In this document: one piece after another, positions 34,281 to 43,843 of the stretch
Layout: every line of letters begins with the position of its first letter
Position numbering within the stretch: the stretch's first letter is position 1
Source: Bacteroidota bacterium
GTDB taxonomy: Bacteria > Bacteroidota > Bacteroidia > Chitinophagales > Chitinophagaceae
NCBI GenBank assembly: GCA_023424015.1
Contig: JAFAEM010000036.1
Span: forward strand, 48,735-112,734
Length of the DNA: 64,000 bases
Reading direction: 5' to 3'
Notes under the pieces: generated by a model
Database searches by the model: none
Told to the model about the DNA's origin: nothing
What the model saw: only the letters and a program-made list of their open reading frames with translations
Made by a program: the position numbers and the translations under genes

Positions 34281-36542
34281 TTAGAAAGGATAACCTATAC
34301 CCAGGTTGAAAACGATATTTTGCTTACGCCAGTCGGGGCTGGCCAGCCTGATCTGTCGTATCACCCACCGCTCTTTGTCCTCAAGCCAGGGTTTGCGGAG
34401 GGGGAACGCAACATCGAAACGAACGACAAGGAAAGAAACATCAAACCGCAAACCCACACCTGCACCTACCGCAATTTCCTGGATAAAGTCCTTACTGAAC
34501 CTGGCGCCGGGTTTATTGGTATCTTCATTGAAGAGCCAGACATTCCCGGCATCCAGGAAGATAGCACCATGCACGATTCCGAATAGTTTCTTCCGGAGCT
34601 CAGTATTGATTTCTAGCTTGATATCCCCCGACTGGTCAGGTAAAAAAGTAGTGTTGAGGGTGTCGATATAGCTGCCGGGACCCAGGGAACGGCTACGAAA
34701 TGCTCGAATACTATTGGTACCACCTACAAAAAACTGTTTGATATACGGCAACTGTAGAGAATTGCCATGTGGAATTCCCACACCGACAATCAGCCGATTG
34801 GCCCATACTGCGGTTTTGGATAGCCTGATATAATAATGCATATCACTCAACAGTCGTACATATTGGGAAAACGGCGTATCAAAAATATTTTTCTGATTGC
34901 CGTTCCTCGCGTTTGCTCCCGTAATCAGGCCCACGATATTTCCTGAGAGGTCGAGATTGCCCTGGAAATAGAACCCACTGCTCATGGCAGGTTTTCCAAC
35001 GAGTGAGTTGTAAGTATAATCATAATTAGTTCCAAGTATAAACTGGTTTTCTACGGCTTTCAGCAGCGTGGGGTTTTTAGCCGCACTGTCGCGGTACATA
35101 TCGCTTATCTTAAAAGGATGGACATAATTGATATCGACCAGGTTGAACTCATGTTCCTTATAAATGTTTTCCTTCCAGATATAACTCCACCCACCCCGGA
35201 ATGATTGCATGGTATAGAGTTGACTACGGATCAACATATCATAACCCAACCTGAAATTTGTTTTTGGGACAAAGCTTCCCTTCGGGTTGAGTCCGAACGG
35301 AACGATAAAGCGTGGAAATGTGAAGTTGGCTTCTATTCCGCCACGATAGGTGTTGAAACCACGCATTTGTCCACTGTACTGTACTTCAAATCCACCGGTC
35401 GCATCAATAGTAAGAAGTTCGCCACCACGAAGCGTATTACGGTTACGCCACCCGATCGTAATTGACGATCCTGTGAGGTTATTCGATTTTGTATGCGCAT
35501 TGACTTCTCCTCGCAATGCTTTTTTGGGGAATGCGGTCAGGTAATAATATACATTCAGTTTTGACGAATCGATACCAGCAACGGGTTCGAACCTGTTTTT
35601 TACAAACTTGAAAAGGTCGAGGTTAACCAGTCTGCTGATCGTTTGGCCATGATCGGCACGATTATAAACATCACCTGGATCAAACTGCATCGACTGCTCA
35701 AACAGGCGGGGTTTATAAAGTTTTCTGGGGTCCACGACATAGTAGCCTTTATAAAACTCAGCTTTACTTTTCGTGGTATCAGTCTCGCTGGCTCTTAAAC
35801 CAAATTGAGAAAAGATGTAAACATCGTTGATGGTATATACTTCACGTGCCCGCGCCGGCGTTTCGGGTTTTACTTTTACATACAGATCGACCAGGTAGTT
35901 GCCGATCGTAGTGTCAACCTGTACGATTAAAAGATCAGGATCGAAGAAATAGAATCCATTTTCTTTCAGGTGAGCGTCAATACGGTCCCGCTCACCTTTT
36001 ATCAGGGCGAGGTCAAATGCTTCACCAGGTTTTAGAAAACTTTTTTCTTTTACTTCATTGATCCTTTGTTGAAGGGTGCTGGTATCATCCGCAAAATGCA
36101 CACTGTTAATTTTATATTGCGGACCCGGTCTGACGGTATAGATGGCGCGGGCTTTTTTCCGCTTGACGGCGGTGTCCCATCTTACGTTTGCCGTGAAAAA
36201 GCCCCGGTTTTCGAGATTACTTTGCAGCACTTTCTGATTGTACTCTGTATTAACGTCGCTGAGGAGTACCGGTGGCTCACCTTTTTTACGTAGCCAACTG
36301 ATATTATTGAATAGTAGTTTAAATGGAATACCCAGTATGCGCTTATTGGGCCGGGGCCGGGTAAGGGCGCTAAGATCGTCGCGCAATTCCTTTCTTTCTT
36401 TTGCTCTTAATCCTGAGCTGTCGAATTTTATCGTGGCACCCAGGTACAGGGCATCGCCGTCGGGAACTTTTTTGGTGGCGCTGCAGGAGGCCAGCAACAC
36501 GACAAGGATCAATAGAATACTATGGTTCATCAGGCGGCTCAT
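34281..36542 (-). CDS. tamL: TamA-like outer-membrane lipoprotein (TamL type)
   Basis: A 753-residue BamA/TamA superfamily protein. A lipobox (LLASC) puts a lipidated Cys at residue 20. POTRA-like domains lie at about residues 30-320 (INSVHFADDT, VDLYVKVKPETPARAREVYTINDVYIF), followed by an Omp85-type beta-barrel ending ...IVFNLGIGYPF with the terminal aromatic residue typical of barrels. It includes FVGGTNSIRAFRSRSLGPG, the conserved loop 6 motif region. It would work with TamB in outer-membrane protein or lipid transport. The ATG lies 1 base after the tamB TGA, so translation is coupled. Confidence 0.87.
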   Translation of the reverse strand: MSRLMNHSILLILVVLLASCSATKKVPDGDALYLGATIKFDSSGLRAKERKELRDDLSALTRPRPNKRILGIPFKLLFNNISWLRKKGEPPVLLSDVNTEYNQKVLQSNLENRGFFTANVRWDTAVKRKKARAIYTVRPGPQYKINSVHFADDTSTLQQRINEVKEKSFLKPGEAFDLALIKGERDRIDAHLKENGFYFFDPDLLIVQVDTTIGNYLVDLYVKVKPETPARAREVYTINDVYIFSQFGLRASETDTTKSKAEFYKGYYVVDPRKLYKPRLFEQSMQFDPGDVYNRADHGQTISRLVNLDLFKFVKNRFEPVAGIDSSKLNVYYYLTAFPKKALRGEVNAHTKSNNLTGSSITIGWRNRNTLRGGELLTIDATGGFEVQYSGQMRGFNTYRGGIEANFTFPRFIVPFGLNPKGSFVPKTNFRLGYDMLIRSQLYTMQSFRGGWSYIWKENIYKEHEFNLVDINYVHPFKISDMYRDSAAKNPTLLKAVENQFILGTNYDYTYNSLVGKPAMSSGFYFQGNLDLSGNIVGLITGANARNGNQKNIFDTPFSQYVRLLSDMHYYIRLSKTAVWANRLIVGVGIPHGNSLQLPYIKQFFVGGTNSIRAFRSRSLGPGSYIDTLNTTFLPDQSGDIKLEINTELRKKLFGIVHGAIFLDAGNVWLFNEDTNKPGARFSKDFIQEIAVGAGVGLRFDVSFLVVRFDVAFPLRKPWLEDKERWVIRQIRLASPDWRKQNIVFNLGIGYPF

Positions 36543-36543
36543 T

Positions 36544-39500
36544 TCAATTATTCGCTGGCGTAGTGATGTTGGGGGTTTGTTGTTCCTGTGTTTGTTCTTT
36601 TAGCTGCATTTCCCTTTCTCTTTGTTGCCGTCTCCGTTGCCTGCGTTGATCGCGTTCACGTTTCGACATAAATATTTCACGGAAGCGGTTATAATCGACT
36701 GTGATAATAAAGCCGACCCCGGTTTCAATAATATAGCCATCTATTACTCCCTGGTATTCATTTTTGCGGTAAGCGCGAAGGAGGTAGCGGTTATCGCGAC
36801 TGATACGATAATCCAGCGCAATATCACCGGCAATATTATTGCCCTGCTGGTTGGAACCGGAAGGTCCTTCGAGTTCAAAATTGCTGCCTACGGATACCGT
36901 AAGACGGTCGTTTAAAAGTTGCTTCGACAATCCCACATTCAGATCAGTCCTGTCTCTTCTCTCACCGGTGGTATAATCTTCCGAAGAAAGCACATCAAAA
37001 TTCAAATCAACCCCGGCCACCAGGTCGTCGGCCAGACGGTTTAGTTGTTCAGTCAGTAGTTTACTTACACTCTGCCTGGCAAAAGTGCCGGCATTAAAAG
37101 ATCCGCCGCTGGCGTCGAAGGGATTTTCAGCTACAAAGCGGTTTAGTAAAAGCAATGAGAATACCTGTTTATTCATCTCACCTGTTTCCTGTCTTAGTTG
37201 TTCGAGCCTGTTTCTAACAGTACTTAGAATTTCACCAGACACAATATATTTCTTGTCTTCGGGCAGAATGATATCGAAGCTGATCTCAGGTTTTAAAAGT
37301 TCCCCTTCCATTTTCAGGTGCACATCAAACGGCAATTTTTGCATATAGGTATTGCGCTCAAAAGCGGTTGCCTCTTCCAGCTGGTTTTTTACCAGGTCAA
37401 GCGGCGCCGCGTTGGCAACATAGACAGCATTGATATCGACGCGGGCATCAGTTGGTTCTCCTTCCCAGACAATACGGCTGCCTTTTTCAATATCGAATTT
37501 TCGCTTTACGAAATTGAAGGTGAGTTCATAACTGCCCTCCTCGAGTTCATAGGTTCCGGCCATATTTACTTTTCCACTCGGATCGATACCTGCGGTTAGC
37601 AGGGCCTCGCCTTTTACATTTAGGAAATCCCCATTTCCCTCGTCGATCACGAGACTGAATTCTGCTTCCTTGTCGATCTCGACATTGACAGAAATCTCCA
37701 TACCTGTATAAGGTGCCGTATTCAGCGAGTCGTATGGCGCCATAAATAATGAATCTGAAAGTGTAGCATCCATATCTACAAACTCAATGATGCCTTCGCG
37801 CTGCACCACACCAGGTTCTCTTTGCGGCAGCACAACGGTCATACTGGTTTTTTCATTCACCACCAGCCTGCCATCGATCACCGGGGTGGCTTCTGTACCC
37901 TTTACCTGGAGGTTGGTATTGAAAAAGAGCTTACCATAGAATAGTTTGTTATCCTTTTTCGTACTATTCAAAGCCTGGAAATCGCGGGCTCTTATGGCCA
38001 GGTCGAATTCGTAATTGGTAAAGTTTTTTGTAGCAGCAACACCATCAATTCGCAAAGTATTTTGTGAAGTATCCCTGATCTCGAAATTGTCAAATACAAT
38101 GCCCTGTTCGTCTACACTGATCTTCTCCTGGTCGATCGTAAAATAATTGTTGAGCATGCTGAGATTGAAGCGGGCTTTGTTGAAATTCAGGTTGCCTCGT
38201 ACCTCTGGTTTGGCTATCGTGCCCTGTATATCAAACTTTCCATTCATGGAGCCGCTGGCGTCGCGGAACATTTCATTCGAAAAAGCTGCTGCCGTTGCCA
38301 TGGGCATTTCCCGGATATCAAGATCGAAATCAAAATTGCTGTCACCACTTTTTAGATAATAATTGCCTGTCAATCCCACATCATTTCCTCTTCCACTCAG
38401 GACTATATCAGCAGCGTAGGTGCCTGGTACGCGGTTATTGACAAGTATTTTGACATTGCCAACAGTATCACCCCGAAGACTCAGATCGTTCACTGAAAGA
38501 TCGCCTACAAAAACTGGCTCATTGGCTAGTTCATTGAATGTGATCTTACCACTAAGTACACCATTAGCAAGCGTGGAATCGGTTTGTACAAAACCCGTAA
38601 GCGTTGCCAGCCTGAATTGTTCAAAGTTCACGTCGAGCGGCGCATTGGGATTTGCATTGAGGCTGTTAATGCTGAGTCGCTGGCCATTATTACTCAACTC
38701 AAAATTTTTTGCATTGATGCCCAGAGGTGTAATGAGGATGCGGTTGTCGTTTGAAATGGTCCATTCGGCATAATTTAACAGCAGGCTGTCCGGACTTAGT
38801 GCAATCTGGTAGTTTCCGCTCTGTGGTTGTTGCACCAGGCCATTGATATTATATATATCCTTGTTGTCACCGTTCTTAATATTTAATCCGAAGTCAATAG
38901 TATTATTTGCAATAGAGGTGCGCAGTGTTGTATTGTCTATAGCCATATTCGGCCCGCTGGCAAGACTTTCGATCGTGGTGATCATGCGGATCTCGCCCTG
39001 TTCCGTATCCGCTTTCAGATCGAGATTGCGAAGCCTGTTCGGACCCAATTCAATATAGGGCGCTTTTACAGAAGCTGTCCATCCGTTTTGATCTGAAAGA
39101 TGGGCCTGGATAGATACCGAATCAATCTGTGTTAATCCTGGTACAAAGACTTTCAATGCTGGGTTGTCGAGAATATAGGCATTGACTGTAAAATCAAAAG
39201 GCTGTGTTTTTATGCCCGAACTATCACCTGTAATCGCAAAATATGGCTGAATTGCTTGTTGGAATACCTGGCCAAGCTCCGTTAGTTGGTATTGGCCTTC
39301 GATCCTGGCGGTCATCACAGGACTGGTGAGTTGCAGGTAACGACCACTATCATTTCGGGCGGCTACGATTTGCAGGGTATCCAGCACCACACGCTGGTCA
39401 TCATGCACAAATACTGACTCGGTCATGAAGAGTTTTCCCTGCAGGTCGTCGGGATTGGTGACGGGGAAATCAGCCTGCAATTTTCCGCGGTAGATAATTT

Positions 39501-41667
39501 TGTCTTTTGTAAAATTCAGTGCCTGCAGCTTTATGCTATCTATCATGCCGCTTGCTTCTATTTTTGGGAACTCGCCGGCCAGGTCAGCTACCGCATTGAT
39601 CGTAAAATGAATATTGGGATCTACTATGGAAAGATCTGCATTGGCCTGTTGATCGCGAATGGAGCCAGCGACGTTGAGATCCCGGTATGTATAGTTATTC
39701 AGTACCGCTGAATGCACCGTACCCTTGAATATTGCATTTGCCGTTTTTGGGTCGGTACCAGCGCCATTGACCATGACAGTGGCCGTTACGGGTCCCAATT
39801 CCTGGTTTTGCAGAATGGTTCCCAATTGTAGGGACCGGGTTTCCACTTTAGCGTTATAACCCATTCGAGCAGGGTTATCAAACTCACTAAAACTTCCGGT
39901 TATACTGGCATTGCCAAGGTCAGTATCCACGGACAGGCTGGTATTCATCCGGCTGCTGCTACCCCTGATGGTACCTGCAGCGCTGATCCGGTTTGGCAGA
40001 CTGATATTGGAAGGCAGCGTATTTTCTGGTAAAAAGCGATTAATGTCTCTCCGGGAACTGCTGAGTTTACGGATTGCGAGGTCGGCCTGCATGTTTTGCA
40101 TGGCCGGTAGCCCGGATATTCTGCCTGATACATCGAGGCGTGTGTCCTGGAGTCCCTGTAACTGTAAAGCTTCGATCCTTAGATCCGAAACACGACCTGT
40201 CACCCGGCTATTGATATACCACACCGCATTAGGGTCGGCAAATGCGGGTTGATGGCTCAACATGGGAGCAAATACCAGTACGTCTTTTACCAGTACCCTG
40301 CTTTCTTCAATATCGAGATCCACCTGCATATTTCCAATATTCTTCGCAAGTGATTCGATGGATGCATAGCGGATGGCGGCATCACGCTGCAGTCTTGTTC
40401 CGGGTGTTTCGAGATAGAGATTACGCAGGAAGGCCTCGCGGGGTGTATACAGGAATTCTGTTTTAAGTTGATTTAATACAAATCCACTTTGCTCCCTGAA
40501 GCTGGCTTTGCTGATGTTGCCGCCAATCGAGTCGGTATCGAGCAAAACATTTTTTGCACTAAGTGTAAAATCACGGGCGTGCAGGTGTGCATAATCCATT
40601 CCTTTACTCACCCGCTGATTGTTATCATTGTCAAACCGAAGGTCATTATTTTCAAGGTCCAGGTTGTTTGCAAAAATTCGCCAGCCTGCTTCGGCCTGGG
40701 CTTCCACTTCCTGCTCTACTTCTTTCTCAACTATTTTGGCAGAACCAGTCTTGCCAATCCTGATGGACGCGACTGTATTTTTAAGAACAACCTCATCAAG
40801 ATGGATCACCCGCTTGTTGAGATCGATGGCGTTTGATGCCACCTTCAGGGAACCAAGATCCAGCCTGGTATAAAATGAAGAAACATCATTGCGATAATCC
40901 AGGTCGATCTTTTCCAGCTGTAGCGTTTTGAAACTTATTTGGATTGGACTAGGTTCCAGGGCTTCCATACTGTCTTTTGATTCGGGCTCGGCAGTGGCCA
41001 TGGGTTTGGACTGGTACACTCTTGCGGCCAGACCGCTGATGTTTGTTTTGGGTACATCATAGATCATTTGCGCCGGATCAAAATTATCTACCTGTGTATA
41101 TAGGTGGTCCAGCGATGCTTCCATGTCATTGCCCGTCACCACATCTTTATATAGCAACCTGATCTTATTGAGTTCGATTGTGCCAAGCTTAATGGCCGAA
41201 GAGGAGCTGGTACTGGTATCCGGGCTGCTGCCGGGGGGTGCAAATGCATCGATAATAAACTGGAAATTAAAACTCGTATCTGGCAATTCACGTTTGACTT
41301 TTGCGGTGATATCGTTTAGGCTTATATATTTTAATATCACTTCACCTTTTGTTATAAGCTTCCAGATATTAAGATCAGCCATCAGTTTACCACCGTAAAG
41401 CAGTGTATCTTTTTTCCTGTCCTCCACGTAGATTTTTTCTAAAACAATATCCCGGGGAAGACCAACATATACCCTCCCGACTTCAACCCTGGTGGCGAGT
41501 TTATTTTCGAGGTAAGTAACCGTTTTCTTTCGAATAAAGTTTTGTACGGGAGGTGTAAGCACCAACAGGAATACCAGTACTATGAGGAAAAAAATCCACA
41601 GAAAGGTTTTGAGTACGATCCTTCCCGCGCGTTTCCATCCGGTTGCCCTTTTTTCCTGTTGTTCCAT
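36544..41667 (-). CDS. tamB: Translocation and assembly module TamB (AsmA-like)
   Basis: A 1707-residue inner-membrane-anchored periplasmic bridge protein. One membrane helix near residues 17-40 is followed by a very long beta-rich repeat region (repeating DLNIWK, GTIELNKIRLLYKDV, and similar taco-like strands) and a C-terminal TamB/DUF490 domain at about residues 1300-1640 with VVNEKTSMTVVLPQREPG and LNFDVLSSEDYTTGE. It ends in a glutamine-rich tail. It forms a groove that moves lipids or helps insert outer-membrane proteins. The gene starts with an ATG at 41665-41667 and is divergent from the FabH-like gene. The tamL gene follows directly. Confidence 0.93.
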   Translation of the reverse strand: MEQQEKRATGWKRAGRIVLKTFLWIFFLIVLVFLLVLTPPVQNFIRKKTVTYLENKLATRVEVGRVYVGLPRDIVLEKIYVEDRKKDTLLYGGKLMADLNIWKLITKGEVILKYISLNDITAKVKRELPDTSFNFQFIIDAFAPPGSSPDTSTSSSSAIKLGTIELNKIRLLYKDVVTGNDMEASLDHLYTQVDNFDPAQMIYDVPKTNISGLAARVYQSKPMATAEPESKDSMEALEPSPIQISFKTLQLEKIDLDYRNDVSSFYTRLDLGSLKVASNAIDLNKRVIHLDEVVLKNTVASIRIGKTGSAKIVEKEVEQEVEAQAEAGWRIFANNLDLENNDLRFDNDNNQRVSKGMDYAHLHARDFTLSAKNVLLDTDSIGGNISKASFREQSGFVLNQLKTEFLYTPREAFLRNLYLETPGTRLQRDAAIRYASIESLAKNIGNMQVDLDIEESRVLVKDVLVFAPMLSHQPAFADPNAVWYINSRVTGRVSDLRIEALQLQGLQDTRLDVSGRISGLPAMQNMQADLAIRKLSSSRRDINRFLPENTLPSNISLPNRISAAGTIRGSSSRMNTSLSVDTDLGNASITGSFSEFDNPARMGYNAKVETRSLQLGTILQNQELGPVTATVMVNGAGTDPKTANAIFKGTVHSAVLNNYTYRDLNVAGSIRDQQANADLSIVDPNIHFTINAVADLAGEFPKIEASGMIDSIKLQALNFTKDKIIYRGKLQADFPVTNPDDLQGKLFMTESVFVHDDQRVVLDTLQIVAARNDSGRYLQLTSPVMTARIEGQYQLTELGQVFQQAIQPYFAITGDSSGIKTQPFDFTVNAYILDNPALKVFVPGLTQIDSVSIQAHLSDQNGWTASVKAPYIELGPNRLRNLDLKADTEQGEIRMITTIESLASGPNMAIDNTTLRTSIANNTIDFGLNIKNGDNKDIYNINGLVQQPQSGNYQIALSPDSLLLNYAEWTISNDNRILITPLGINAKNFELSNNGQRLSINSLNANPNAPLDVNFEQFRLATLTGFVQTDSTLANGVLSGKITFNELANEPVFVGDLSVNDLSLRGDTVGNVKILVNNRVPGTYAADIVLSGRGNDVGLTGNYYLKSGDSNFDFDLDIREMPMATAAAFSNEMFRDASGSMNGKFDIQGTIAKPEVRGNLNFNKARFNLSMLNNYFTIDQEKISVDEQGIVFDNFEIRDTSQNTLRIDGVAATKNFTNYEFDLAIRARDFQALNSTKKDNKLFYGKLFFNTNLQVKGTEATPVIDGRLVVNEKTSMTVVLPQREPGVVQREGIIEFVDMDATLSDSLFMAPYDSLNTAPYTGMEISVNVEIDKEAEFSLVIDEGNGDFLNVKGEALLTAGIDPSGKVNMAGTYELEEGSYELTFNFVKRKFDIEKGSRIVWEGEPTDARVDINAVYVANAAPLDLVKNQLEEATAFERNTYMQKLPFDVHLKMEGELLKPEISFDIILPEDKKYIVSGEILSTVRNRLEQLRQETGEMNKQVFSLLLLNRFVAENPFDASGGSFNAGTFARQSVSKLLTEQLNRLADDLVAGVDLNFDVLSSEDYTTGERRDRTDLNVGLSKQLLNDRLTVSVGSNFELEGPSGSNQQGNNIAGDIALDYRISRDNRYLLRAYRKNEYQGVIDGYIIETGVGFIITVDYNRFREIFMSKRERDQRRQRRRQQREREMQLKEQTQEQQTPNITTPANN

Positions 41668-41803
41668 TTGCTTTCGACTGCTTGACGTGTAAAGACTTTG
41701 AGTGTAAAGGTATAGTTAGAAAATATCGTGCTATATTCCCTATGTGCAGGAATTGGAAGCGTCCTTGGCGCCTATTCATTATCTTGCTGAAAATAGGATT
41801 GCT

Positions 41804-42856
41804 ATGCGCCGCTCCCGAATTGCCGGTATAGGGAAATATGTTCCCGCCGGTGTTGTAACCAATCATGACCTGTTGAAATACATGGATACCAGTGATGAAT
41901 GGATCCAGGAAAGAACCGGGATCAGGGAAAGAAGGTACGCACATCGTACCGGGGAGACGACTACTACGATGGGTGTTGAAGCCGCAAAAATCGCGATCGA
42001 AAGGGCTGGTCTGACCGCTAAGGACATCGACTTTATCATATTTGCCACCTTATCGCCCGATTACTATTTCCCGGGTTGCGGTGTTTTGTTGCAAAGGGCG
42101 ATGAAGATGAACGAAATTGGTGCCCTCGATGTACGCAACCAATGCAGTGGATTTGTATATGCTCTGAGTGTTGGCGACCAGTTCATAAAAACCGGTATGT
42201 ATAAAAACATCCTGGTGGTGGGAAGTGAGAAGCATTCCTTCGGCCTGGATTTCACCACAAGGGGACGTAATATATCCGTGATCTTTGGGGATGGCGCAGG
42301 CGCGGTGGTGTTGCAGGCTGCACCGGAATCGTCGCCGTCGGGGATACTCAGTACACATTTACATAGTGATGGAGATAGCGCGGAAATACTCGCGATGTAT
42401 AATCCGGGCACGCATGCCAATCACTGGACTAAAGAATCGCTCGCCGACTTCAATGAGGGTGAAATGGGCGACATGTTTATGAGCCATGCCATGATCGATA
42501 AAGCACAGAATTTTCCATACATGGATGGGCCGGCGGTGTTTAAAAAAGCAATTGTGAAATTTCCCGAAGTGATCGAAGAAGCGTTGAAGACGAATCAACT
42601 TCAGACAACGGATATAAACCTGCTCATCCCTCACCAGGCCAACCTTAGGATCGCCCAGTTTGTACAACAGAAGCTGAAACTAAGAGACGACCAGGTTTAC
42701 AATAATATTGACAGGTACGGAAACACCACCGCCGCGTCGATACCAATCGCTCTTTGTGAAGCCTGGGAGCATGGTAAGGTCAAAGATGGTGACCTGGTTT
42801 GCCTTGCGGCGTTTGGAAGCGGCTTTACCTGGGGCAGCGCAATTTTGCGTTGGTAA
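41804..42856 (+). CDS. fabH: 3-oxoacyl-ACP synthase III family protein (FabH-like)
   Basis: A 350-residue thiolase-fold condensing enzyme. The catalytic triad is complete: C114 (RNQCSGFVYAL), H277 (PHQANLR), and N307 (DRYGNTTAA). N-terminal RIAGIGKYVPAGVVTN and DTSDEWIQERTGI are typical. It is about 20-30 residues longer than E. coli FabH, with an insertion around residues 195-235. It may start fatty acid synthesis or be a specialised paralogue, and with no fab neighbours I cannot choose. The ATG at 41804 gives the family N-terminus. It is divergent from tamB. Confidence 0.85.
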   Translation: MRRSRIAGIGKYVPAGVVTNHDLLKYMDTSDEWIQERTGIRERRYAHRTGETTTTMGVEAAKIAIERAGLTAKDIDFIIFATLSPDYYFPGCGVLLQRAMKMNEIGALDVRNQCSGFVYALSVGDQFIKTGMYKNILVVGSEKHSFGLDFTTRGRNISVIFGDGAGAVVLQAAPESSPSGILSTHLHSDGDSAEILAMYNPGTHANHWTKESLADFNEGEMGDMFMSHAMIDKAQNFPYMDGPAVFKKAIVKFPEVIEEALKTNQLQTTDINLLIPHQANLRIAQFVQQKLKLRDDQVYNNIDRYGNTTAASIPIALCEAWEHGKVKDGDLVCLAAFGSGFTWGSAILRW

Positions 42857-42867
42857 AATGCAGCAGG

Positions 42868-42875
42868 TATTTTTG
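42868..42875 (+). promoter_or_regulatory. -7 promoter element of the lipid kinase gene
   Basis: TATTTTTG is a full TAnnTTTG match lying 35 bp before the kinase ATG and 11 bp after the FabH-like gene stop. Confidence 0.3.
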
Positions 42876-42910
42876 GCCCGCGATATTATTTTTTTCATTG
42901 AAGATATTAC

Positions 42911-43819
42911 ATGCAAAAGCGCATTATCTATATTATTAATCCGATTGCTGGTACGAGAACAAAAAAAGATCTCCAGGAATACATACAGAAAAGAACCCGG
43001 AGCCTGGGTATTCCATTTCATATTTTTCCATCTGTTGCCAGTGGTGATTATTCATTTCTTCAGCCCATCATCCTGGAAGAGAAAATTACAGATGTAGTGA
43101 TTGCCGGTGGCGATGGCACAGTAAGCCAGGTCGTAAATAGCCTGATGAATGAACGTGTAAATTTTGGGATCATACCCTGTGGATCCGGTAACGGCCTTGC
43201 ACTGGCGGCAAAAATTCCAAAACGACCCGAGAAAGCGCTCGACATAGTTTTTAATGGAGAGGCTTCCGCGATCGATGGATTTTATGTGAATGACCAATTC
43301 GCATGCATGCTTTGCGGCCTTGGATTCGATGCTAAGGTAGCGCATGAATTTGCTAAGCAGCCTAAACGGGGATTTACCACCTATGCCAGCCTGGTGAGCA
43401 GGAATTTTTTTTCTATTTCGCCTTATCATTTTGATGTAGAAGCGGGCGGCCGGGGATTTTCGACGGAAGCATTTTTTATCAGCATCGCCAATAGCAACCA
43501 GTTTGGAAACCATTTTACAATAGCTCCGGAAGCGTTATTGGCTGATGGGCTTTTGGATATTGTGATCGTAAAAAAAGCAGCAAAGCCCAGCCTGCTTTTT
43601 AATCTTGCTAAGCAGGTTTTTGCTGGCAAAATCAAGAAAGTGGAAAATTCACTGGACCAGCCGATCGTTTACTTCCAGGCTGAATCCATCACGATTAAGA
43701 ACACCGACCAGGCTCCGATGCATATTGATGGCGATCCGGCAGAAACACCTGGTGAGTTGAAAATATCCATCAAAAAAAAATGCTTCCGGCTTATACAACC
43801 TGTGGCTGTAGCCGAATGA
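42911..43819 (+). CDS. Diacylglycerol/lipid kinase family protein (YegS/BmrU type)
   Basis: A 302-residue cytoplasmic lipid kinase. The nucleotide-binding GGDGT motif is at residues 66-70 (VVIAGGDGTVSQVVN), followed by FGIIPCGSGNGLALAA, the family glycine-rich loop, and AMLCGLGFDAKVAHEFAK. The C-terminal domain has VEAGGRGFSTEAFFISIANSNQFG and QAPMHIDGDPAETPGEL. The usual substrate is diacylglycerol or a sphingoid base, and sphingolipids occur in this phylum. The stop is 24 bp from the stop of the convergent patatin gene. Confidence 0.88.
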   Translation: MQKRIIYIINPIAGTRTKKDLQEYIQKRTRSLGIPFHIFPSVASGDYSFLQPIILEEKITDVVIAGGDGTVSQVVNSLMNERVNFGIIPCGSGNGLALAAKIPKRPEKALDIVFNGEASAIDGFYVNDQFACMLCGLGFDAKVAHEFAKQPKRGFTTYASLVSRNFFSISPYHFDVEAGGRGFSTEAFFISIANSNQFGNHFTIAPEALLADGLLDIVIVKKAAKPSLLFNLAKQVFAGKIKKVENSLDQPIVYFQAESITIKNTDQAPMHIDGDPAETPGELKISIKKKCFRLIQPVAVAE

Positions 43820-43843
43820 TCAACGAAAAAAATTACCCCGCTA

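Noticed and set aside
36544..36603. Long antisense frames within tamB and tamL
   Set aside because: These frames are opposite well-supported genes with continuous domain structure and have no family match visible by eye.
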